In this document: one piece after another, positions 4,821 to 10,243 of the stretch
Layout of the letters: each line of letters starts with the position of its first letter
Position numbering within the stretch: position 1 is the first letter of the stretch
Source of the DNA: an uncultured Eubacteriales bacterium
GTDB lineage: Bacteria; Bacillota_A; Clostridia; Lachnospirales; Lachnospiraceae
DNA length: 10,243 bases
Assembly: GCA_902803345.1 (NCBI GenBank)
Contig: CADCPV010000082.1
Span: 1 to 10,243 of the forward strand
Reading direction: 5' to 3'
Program-made: the position numbers and the translations under genes
The notes under the pieces: model-generated
Databases searched by the model: none
What the model saw: the letters and a program-made list of their open reading frames with translations, nothing else
What the model was told of the DNA's origin: nothing

Positions 4821-6449
4821 CTACAGGCTCACGTCAGGCCGGTTTTGCGATTGGCATGCATAGAAGCGCGCATGCTCATTCAGCATTTCGCGGGCAAGGC
4901 GGAGAAGAAGCGCCGGGCTCTCCCCGACACGTTCCAGCTCATGCTCGCCCGTCTCAAAGAGACGGATCATGCGCTCGTGATCTGAAAGGAGTTCGTCGAG
5001 AGACATTTTCCCGTAATAGCTGCCGGCAAACAGCGTCGCCGCAGACAGCGATCCCAGAATGATTTTCAGGACGGTCCGGAGCATTTCAAGGGTATTAGCC
5101 GAGAGTACCGGTTCCCCGCCGAGAAGGCCGCCCCAGGTAATTTCGAAAAACAGAGCGCCAATGTAGGAAAGAAGCGTCAGAATCAGGGCGGTTTTCATGA
5201 TGCGGTCGTTGCGGCGAAGCTGCTTTCGGGTCCTCTGCAGCGCTTTCTCATGGTAGAGACGCTGATCCTCGCAGAAAGCAGTTGCCGAATGGTCATTTTC
5301 CATCGCGGCATCCCCGATTGTCAGCGCGAAAAAAGCCTCCTTGACCCAGGGGAGCCGGGTCTGGACAGCCCAGGAAAGCTGTCCCCCGACGGATTCACTG
5401 ACGCCGGACCGGAGCAGGAACTGCTGTACGCGAAGCCCTTCGGCAAGCATACGGTATTCGATATAACGCTCATGAAATTCGGATCGCCGTGCCACAAGAC
5501 TGATCAGGAAAAGTGCTCCGATCAGAATCCCGCACAGAAGGATCAGCCGGTACAGCGACATCTCGTCGTATAAAAGAAAAGAAATCGTAAAGAGCGCCGC
5601 CGCCGTGGAGATCAGTCCGATCGTCAGGCGGTGCTTTTTTGCGTTCTGCACACTCATCCGGTCCGCTGCATCATAGACAGCAGCGATTCGCCCAAGCATC
5701 CCGCCGGCACTTTCTGCTGCCAAAACTGCTTTTCGCGATGCCGCATCCCGCTCCGCGTCCCGGTTGAAGCGTTCCGTTTCACGAAGAATTTCCCGGAGCT
5801 CCTTCTGATCCCCGAAGCGCCGGATCCGGCCGGATTCCGCAAAATCCGCCTCTCTGCTCTTCCGCCTGGTCTCAATCTGAATCACAAATCCTTCCGGTGC
5901 CTGCAGGCTCCGAAGGTCCGGTTCGTCCCGGACACTGTTCAGCTTGAAATCAACTGCTTCCGCAGTACCGCAGCCCATGGGCTTTCCGGGATTTCCGTCC
6001 CAGAGCGCAAGCATCACATGGCAGTGCTCCGCAACATAGATGCCCGCCGTACGGTAGGCGTGGTTCCGGGCTTCCGGGTCTGAAAAATCAGAAGGGTCCG
6101 CAATGTTCTCCGGGCTCCCCAGCGGGACGCAGAACACCTCATCTGCCTTCGTGAGAAGCGTACGGAAATTCCGGAGCACATCCGCCGTAAAATCCTTTTC
6201 AAATTCCGGGACAGGCATCGGACATGGAACCGAAAGCGCATAGCCCTCCGAAAGCGCCGCCTCTGCCGCCAACTGATCCGCGCCTTCCGCAAGACTCGTG
6301 AGAAGCATCATCGGCGAATGCGGACAACGCTCCCGGATCGCGCGAAGTTCCTTTCGCACAAGATCCGCAAGCTTCTCCCGTTCCTCCGGCAGATAATCCC
6401 GATGACCGGTCACACCCACAACGACCGGTATTTTTGCAAGCTTTCTCAA
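4821..6449 (-). CDS. SLOG-type nucleotide-binding domain fused to SLATT-like multi-pass membrane effector
   Basis: This is a predicted membrane-bound conflict/immunity protein of about 542 residues. Numbering from TTG 6449, residues 8-170 form a Rossmann-like SLOG domain: IPVVVGVTGHRDYLPEE, LLTSLAEGADQLAAEAAL (49-66), PCPMPVPEFEKDF, and LALWDGNPGKPMGCGTAEAV (146-165). A charged helical linker follows (about 195-260), then two hydrophobic helices (about 276-294 and 301-319) and the SLATT-type segment YIEYRMLAEGLRVQQFLLRSG (328-348). A second charged helix and two more membrane helices (about 419-436 and 459-476) precede a helical tail. SLATT domains are 2-TM effectors described beside SLOG and SMODS sensors and thought to disrupt membranes on activation; the ligand here is unknown. 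TTG 6449 is preferred because CGGAG lies nine bases upstream and homology-like sequence begins there. The frame stays open to TTG 6536, but that part is palindromic and lacks a ribosome site. It is tail-to-tail with the RT. Confidence 0.85.
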   Translation of the reverse strand: MRKLAKIPVVVGVTGHRDYLPEEREKLADLVRKELRAIRERCPHSPMMLLTSLAEGADQLAAEAALSEGYALSVPCPMPVPEFEKDFTADVLRNFRTLLTKADEVFCVPLGSPENIADPSDFSDPEARNHAYRTAGIYVAEHCHVMLALWDGNPGKPMGCGTAEAVDFKLNSVRDEPDLRSLQAPEGFVIQIETRRKSREADFAESGRIRRFGDQKELREILRETERFNRDAERDAASRKAVLAAESAGGMLGRIAAVYDAADRMSVQNAKKHRLTIGLISTAAALFTISFLLYDEMSLYRLILLCGILIGALFLISLVARRSEFHERYIEYRMLAEGLRVQQFLLRSGVSESVGGQLSWAVQTRLPWVKEAFFALTIGDAAMENDHSATAFCEDQRLYHEKALQRTRKQLRRNDRIMKTALILTLLSYIGALFFEITWGGLLGGEPVLSANTLEMLRTVLKIILGSLSAATLFAGSYYGKMSLDELLSDHERMIRLFETGEHELERVGESPALLLRLAREMLNEHARFYACQSQNRPDVSL

Positions 6450-6457
6450 TTCTTTTT

Positions 6458-6463
6458 TCTCCG
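6458..6463 (-). promoter_or_regulatory. Ribosome binding site supporting the TTG start at 6449
   Basis: The coding strand reads CGGAGA here, with GGAG nine bases before TTG 6449. Upstream alternatives (TTG 6536 and ATG 6521) have no purine-rich site at proper spacing. The first codons after 6449 (RKLAKIPVVVG) already lead into the first strand of the SLOG domain. Confidence 0.6.
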
Positions 6464-6471
6464 AGAAAACA

Positions 6472-6528
6472 GGGGACAGACACCCCCGGGACCAGTCTTT
6501 CTGCCGCTCCCGAAAAAGCATCTGTCCC
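6472..6528. repeat. Nested palindrome between the GH3 gene and SLOG-SLATT (REP-like or terminator)
   Basis: GGGACAGA (6473-6480) and TCTGTCCC (6521-6528) are perfect inverted arms. Inside them CGGGA (6487-6491) pairs with TCCCG (6508-6512), giving a 56-base two-tier hairpin. On the minus strand the outer stem is followed by CTGTTTTCTC, so it may end the GH30-GH3 message. It shares GGGGACAG with the palindrome at 4804-4818, which is why a dispersed repeat is also considered. Confidence 0.5.
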
Positions 6529-6542
6529 AAACTCAATTCAGT

Positions 6543-9449
6543 TTATACCGTGGTGCACAGCCGGATATCGGTACTGGATGCCGCAACCATCACTTCCCGC
6601 GGGCCGTCGGGCCGAACCCATTTGTCGAGCGTTCCGTCGGAACGGCGGATCGGCGTCAGGGCCGAATCCCAGCTCAGAAGCATCCGCGGATCGATTGTCA
6701 CCGAAACCGCTTTCTCCTCTCCCGGTGCAAGGTCCTTTACCCGGATGAAGCCGATAAGCTGCTTTTCCGCACACTGCATATGCGGCGGTACCTCACCCTT
6801 TCCGATGTAGATCTGCGCGATTTCGGAACCTGCGCGTTCTCCGGTGTTTTTAACGGTAAACGACACCCGTATCGTCGATCCGAAGTCCGGAACACCGTCA
6901 ACTTTCTCCACCACAAGGCCGCTGTATTCAAAGCTCGTATAGGACAGGCCGTAACCGAAGGGATAGAGCGCCTTCACGCCGGTTTTGTCATAATACCGGT
7001 ACCCTGTGAAAATACCCTCCGTCATCCGGATGCGGATGTCCTGATCCGGGCCGTCTCCGGTCCCGCGGTCACGAAGATGCTCTTCGCTGTCCGTGATCGG
7101 CGTGTCCTCCGTGCGGGCAGGCCAGGACTGTGAAAGCTTTCCGGAAGGGTTGATTGCTCCGATCAGGATCTTCGCCAGAATCCGTGCGCCTTCCTGTCCA
7201 GGATGATAAGCGGTCAGGATTGCCGAAGCAGATCCTTCCCAGTCGCCGATTGCCCGGGCATTGCTGCTCTGGACGATCACGACAAGCTTCGCTTCCGGTC
7301 TCTTTGCGGCAATGACATCTGCGAGGAACTGACGCTCCTCTCCGCCCATCGTGAGCGGCATCGTTTCATTTACCATCCGGAAGCCGGCATTGATGTCGCG
7401 CATGACATTTTCGCAGGCGTAGAAGATGATCGTGTCCGCATCCTTTGCCGCGGAAAGTGCCGAGTCGTAATTCTTTTTCATGAAGGACGGCGTCTGCCAG
7501 GCGAGCCGCAGCTGCAGGTCCTTGTTTTTCACACAGCCGCGCGCATGCACGAGAATCTCATAGCGCTTTCCGGCCGTAAGCTTCAGCGTTGTTCCGGTAA
7601 TACCCATGCCTTCCGGCGTGCAGATCAGGGATTCCCAGGGCCACTGCGCCCATTCACGCATGGCGGACTTTCCCCCGAGCTTCCAGCCTTCGTCCGACCG
7701 GATGAAGAAACTTGCCATGCCGCCGATGCACTCTAAAATCAGGCGGAATTCACCGCTCTCCGGCGCCTCAAGATATCCCTTCCAGGTAAAGCTGTCGCCT
7801 TCGAGGAATGCGGTCCCGTTAGGCCCGTTCTTATAGGTTTTAATGACCTTTCCGTCCGAATCCTTTCCGACCGTGAAATTGATCATCGGATCGATCGCCG
7901 CCTGTTTCCCCAGGGGGAAATCAGCCGGAATTTCCTCTTCCTTTGCATTGTAACTCGTCATGCCGGTATCAATCAGGACGCCGTCTTCATCAAATGCCGT
8001 GAAGCCTGTAAATGCAGCGCCGGCACCGCCGGGTCCCTGCTCCAGGGCGACCGGATCGCGGTCTTCGGGGAGGATTCCAAATGTACGGACAAGTCCCTTC
8101 TCATCGCCTTCCGCATTCCGGAAGAAGCATTCCGCCGGAATCGGCTCGCCGACATAATCGATGCCGGGATATGCCGCGAACTCCCTGCCGGTCACTTCAA
8201 GAAGCGCCTCCTGTCCGGACTGCATCCGGCGGATCGTACCGTAACTCCGCTCCTGCATCTGTCCCGTTACAGGATATTTTGCACCGAGGCCGAGAAGCGC
8301 CACTTTTCCGGAAAGCTGCTCTTCCTGAAGCGGCAGTACGCCGTCGTTTTTCAGAAGCACAGCGCCTTCCTCGACGATTTTCGCGGCCTTTTCGGCGTTT
8401 TGGTCAAAGAGTCCCTCCTGTACCGCTTCCTCGTAATACCACTCCATCTGGATCGGCTGTTTTCTGAGCGGTTCCGGAATCACCTTTCCTTCTTCATCAA
8501 GCTGCACAAGCCCTAAAAGTCCGACTGTCGCCATACCGTAGAGGACGTGGCGTACGGCGTCGTCGAGGTCTTCCCAGCTCATTTCGCCGTTCCGGATGCG
8601 CTTCAGGATCCGGTTCGCGTTATTGTAGGCCGGGAAAGGCATTTCCATATCCATGCCCTTGTTCATGGTGAAAGCATGTACCGAACCCCAGTCGCTCATG
8701 ACGGAGCCCTTATAGCCCCACTGATCACGGAGAACGCCTTTCAGAAGCGGAGCATTTGCAGACATGTAGTCACCGTTTACCTTGTTGTAGGCGTTCATCA
8801 GCGACCCGGCATTTCCTTCGCGGATCGACATTTCAAAAGTTCTTAAATACTGCTCATGCAGGGTCTGCTCATCGACCATTTCGTTCGGGAAATTGAAGAA
8901 AGAACGGCCCATTGTGTTTGCAACCGCAAAGTGCTTGATCGTCGCAATGACGCCCTGGTCCTGGCAGCCCTTTGTCTCTTCAACGCCCAGAACACCCGCA
9001 AGGTAGCTGTCCTCGGCCTTCATGTCCTTGTTCCGCATGAAATGCGGTGTCCGAATCACGTCAACCTGCGGCGCAAGAAGATAGTTTCCGGAGCAGGCAG
9101 CAGCTTCAGAAGCCGCAATCGCACCGAATTCATAGGCCATTTCCGGATCCCAGGTGCAGCCGAGAAGCGAGGGCTGCGGAAGTCCCGTGGTCTCCACGAC
9201 GCCCGTAATACCGGCCGGGCCGTCGTACATAACGGCCTCCGGTACGCCGAGACGCGGAACACCCCACTGATAACCGGCGTTGCCGATTTTGCCCTTGTCT
9301 TCCGGCTCCGTCGAGCCGCCGAGAAGAGAGAACTTCTCTTCCATCGTCATCGCTTTGATCAGGGCTTCGATTTTCTGATCGCGAAGCTCGGGCGGGTCAA
9401 TTTTCAGGTCCGATCGCGTAAAACGCTCGGGATAAGTCGTTGTCTGCAT
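6543..9449 (-). CDS. GH3 family beta-glucosidase-type hydrolase with PA14-like insertion
   Basis: This is a retaining glycoside hydrolase of 968 residues with no signal peptide, so probably cytoplasmic. The N-terminal barrel carries MTMEEKFSLLGG (34-45), the YDGPAGIT sugar-contact block (75-82), KHF (172-174) and VMSDW with nucleophile D253. The second domain starts at EGAVLLKNDGVLPL (361-374) and resumes at AAKDADTIIFYA (667-678), with NPSGKLSQSWP (767-777) and EGIFTGYRYYDK (811-822). Between them, about 450-655, lies a long insertion whose TFTWKGYL-like, GEFRL and LTAGKRYEI patterns fit a PA14/GLEYA carbohydrate-binding module. A fibronectin-like C-terminal domain spans about 855-960. The usual GRxxExxxEDP loop reads MRNKDMKAEDSYL (138-150), a subfamily variant. 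The ATG lies one base after the GH30 stop. Exact substrate is not assignable. Confidence 0.93.
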   Translation of the reverse strand: MQTTTYPERFTRSDLKIDPPELRDQKIEALIKAMTMEEKFSLLGGSTEPEDKGKIGNAGYQWGVPRLGVPEAVMYDGPAGITGVVETTGLPQPSLLGCTWDPEMAYEFGAIAASEAAACSGNYLLAPQVDVIRTPHFMRNKDMKAEDSYLAGVLGVEETKGCQDQGVIATIKHFAVANTMGRSFFNFPNEMVDEQTLHEQYLRTFEMSIREGNAGSLMNAYNKVNGDYMSANAPLLKGVLRDQWGYKGSVMSDWGSVHAFTMNKGMDMEMPFPAYNNANRILKRIRNGEMSWEDLDDAVRHVLYGMATVGLLGLVQLDEEGKVIPEPLRKQPIQMEWYYEEAVQEGLFDQNAEKAAKIVEEGAVLLKNDGVLPLQEEQLSGKVALLGLGAKYPVTGQMQERSYGTIRRMQSGQEALLEVTGREFAAYPGIDYVGEPIPAECFFRNAEGDEKGLVRTFGILPEDRDPVALEQGPGGAGAAFTGFTAFDEDGVLIDTGMTSYNAKEEEIPADFPLGKQAAIDPMINFTVGKDSDGKVIKTYKNGPNGTAFLEGDSFTWKGYLEAPESGEFRLILECIGGMASFFIRSDEGWKLGGKSAMREWAQWPWESLICTPEGMGITGTTLKLTAGKRYEILVHARGCVKNKDLQLRLAWQTPSFMKKNYDSALSAAKDADTIIFYACENVMRDINAGFRMVNETMPLTMGGEERQFLADVIAAKRPEAKLVVIVQSSNARAIGDWEGSASAILTAYHPGQEGARILAKILIGAINPSGKLSQSWPARTEDTPITDSEEHLRDRGTGDGPDQDIRIRMTEGIFTGYRYYDKTGVKALYPFGYGLSYTSFEYSGLVVEKVDGVPDFGSTIRVSFTVKNTGERAGSEIAQIYIGKGEVPPHMQCAEKQLIGFIRVKDLAPGEEKAVSVTIDPRMLLSWDSALTPIRRSDGTLDKWVRPDGPREVMVAASSTDIRLCTTV

Positions 9450-9450
9450 C

Positions 9451-10243
9451 TTACTCTCCTATCACGGCTGTCGAAATGGCCCGTGCCGGAAGCACGAATT
9501 TTGCGACATTTCCTTCATAGCGGATATTGACCGGAAGCTCTTCACCGGTACGGTTCAAAAAGACCGCGATGAGCTTTCCGGAGGGGTTCTCAAATGCTGT
9601 TACCTCCAGCTTGTCTGTGTACTTTGTCCAGCCGATGCGCTTTGCACCCGGCGCAATGTACTTCGTAACGTGACCGATGTAGGTGTAGGAAGCCTTTTTC
9701 TCGAAGCCGTCCTTCCCGTCATACATGATCGGCGCCGAGCAGAAGTTTGACACATGGTTCGGGCCGCCCTGTTCGTCCAGGTACAGGTTCCAGTCGAACC
9801 AGGTGTCCATGCCGGCGTTGAGGTTTCCGATGATGTCATGTACATAGCTTTCTGCATGCTGAAGCTCGGTTTCCGGTTCGTCCTTCACAAAGCCGCAGCA
9901 GCCCTCGGAGAACATCAGCTTCAGGTTCGGCCAGCGTCTGTGGACAAGATCCACGGCTTCGAAATGGTCTCCCGAATACCAGTGGAAGGCAACACCCTGC
10001 ACCATTTCGGCCGCTTCATCTTCCATCATGACACGCGTCCGGTTGTAGAGATTTTCCTTGTTGTGATCCCAGAAATACAATCCTACCTGCGAGAGAAGTC
10101 CGGCTTCCTTCATCGCCGGGTACAGATAATCCCGAAGGAATATATGCTCCTCTTCCGGCGTCCACTGGCAGGAGTCCCAAGGCGTCGCGGCCTGCGCTTC
10201 GTTCTGTACGGTGAGGAATTTTACCGGGATGCCTTCATCCAGA
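9451..10243 (-). CDS. GH30 family glycoside hydrolase, N-terminal part outside window
   Basis: This is a retaining beta-glycosidase of the GH30 (glucosylceramidase/beta-1,6-glucanase/xylosidase) family. 263 C-terminal codons are visible, and the frame runs off the right edge. The acid/base glutamate is in TVQNE (codon 10198-10200), followed by PWDSCQWTPEEEHIFLRDYLYP. The nucleophile is in LMFSEGC (codon 9904-9906), preceded by LYFWDHNK and VQGVAFHWYSGDHF, which is the family pattern. The last about 75 residues (RIGWTKYTDKLEVTAFENPSGKLIAVFLNRTGEELPVNI...) form the usual side beta-sandwich. The M at 10113 is internal, not the start. The TAA is one base before the GH3 ATG, and the GH3 ribosome site lies in its last codons. 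The pair is thus co-translated, and both probably act on one beta-linked glycan or glycoside. Confidence 0.93.
   Translation of the reverse strand, partial: LDEGIPVKFLTVQNEAQAATPWDSCQWTPEEEHIFLRDYLYPAMKEAGLLSQVGLYFWDHNKENLYNRTRVMMEDEAAEMVQGVAFHWYSGDHFEAVDLVHRRWPNLKLMFSEGCCGFVKDEPETELQHAESYVHDIIGNLNAGMDTWFDWNLYLDEQGGPNHVSNFCSAPIMYDGKDGFEKKASYTYIGHVTKYIAPGAKRIGWTKYTDKLEVTAFENPSGKLIAVFLNRTGEELPVNIRYEGNVAKFVLPARAISTAVIGE
9455..9460 (-). promoter_or_regulatory. GH3 ribosome binding site embedded in the GH30 coding end
   Basis: AGGAGA on the coding strand overlaps the last GH30 codons and lies five to six bases before ATG 9449. The layout stop-TAA, one base, ATG indicates translational coupling of the two hydrolases. 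Confidence 0.8.

Noticed and set aside
4800..4824. Standard bidirectional intrinsic terminator between RT and SLOG-SLATT
   Set aside because: The GGGGA/TCCCC hairpin has only five base pairs and no T-run on either strand.
6542..6547. TATAAA as a -10 box for the SLOG-SLATT gene
   Set aside because: It overlaps the GH3 stop codon, and no acceptable -35 is found 16-18 bases upstream. The gene's promoter therefore stays unidentified.
6318..7133. 271-aa open frame on the plus strand
   Set aside because: It is antisense to the GH3 and SLOG-SLATT genes, crosses their junction, has no ribosome site and has a low-complexity His/Arg-rich composition. The same applies to the long plus-strand frames at 107-787, 1960-2514, 8012-8467 and 8856-9530.
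9451..10113. Complete 220-aa protein starting at 10113
   Set aside because: The frame continues to the window edge and includes the GH30 acid/base motif TVQNE upstream of that Met, so this is an internal codon of a truncated gene.

Overview
The window looks like chromosome of a mid-GC Bacillota, probably a gut or rumen Clostridia/Erysipelotrichia-type bacterium. The evidence is strong AGGAGG-type ribosome binding sites, a TTGACA/TATAAT promoter, a lipobox substrate-binding protein typical of Gram-positives, and low-spacing or overlapping operons. The species cannot be named from sequence alone.

Layout. (1) Positions 1-2532, minus strand: a polar amino-acid ABC importer operon. A small XRE-type regulator comes first, then a lipoprotein substrate-binding protein, an inner-membrane permease and the ATPase, whose C-terminus runs off the left edge. 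One near-consensus promoter at 2557-2584 reads into it, embedded in an inverted repeat that could be the regulator's operator. (2) Positions 2533-2813: a divergent intergenic region with that promoter and a second good promoter (2711-2740) facing right. (3) Positions 2814-4799, plus strand: an unrecognised 183-aa protein, a 240-base gap dense in perfect stem-loops, then a stand-alone reverse transcriptase (RT) with all seven RT blocks and a YSDD active site, but no intron and no retron- or DGR-type motif. (4) Positions 4821-6449 (or to 6536), minus strand: a predicted SLOG nucleotide-binding plus SLATT-like multi-pass membrane protein, tail-to-tail with the RT (21 bases between stop codons). 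It is bracketed by short GGGGACAG-containing palindromes. (5) Positions 6543-10243, minus strand: a tightly coupled GH30-GH3 glycoside hydrolase pair, both without a visible export signal. The GH3 has a PA14-like insertion, and the GH30 runs off the right edge.

How the genes work together. The left operon imports an amino acid (cystine-like or another polar type), probably under the XRE protein. The right operon would hydrolyse beta-linked glucosides or short oligosaccharides, since the GH30 and GH3 are made from one message. Between these two ordinary metabolic operons sits what looks like an accessory block: 183-aa protein, structured RNA leader, RT and SLOG-SLATT. RTs with a dedicated structured RNA, and SLOG/SLATT sensor-effector proteins, are both recurring parts of bacterial anti-phage systems. 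The proposal that this block is one defence system is inference; the domain calls and RNA stems are read directly from the sequence. No tRNA, rRNA, CRISPR array or transposase was seen.
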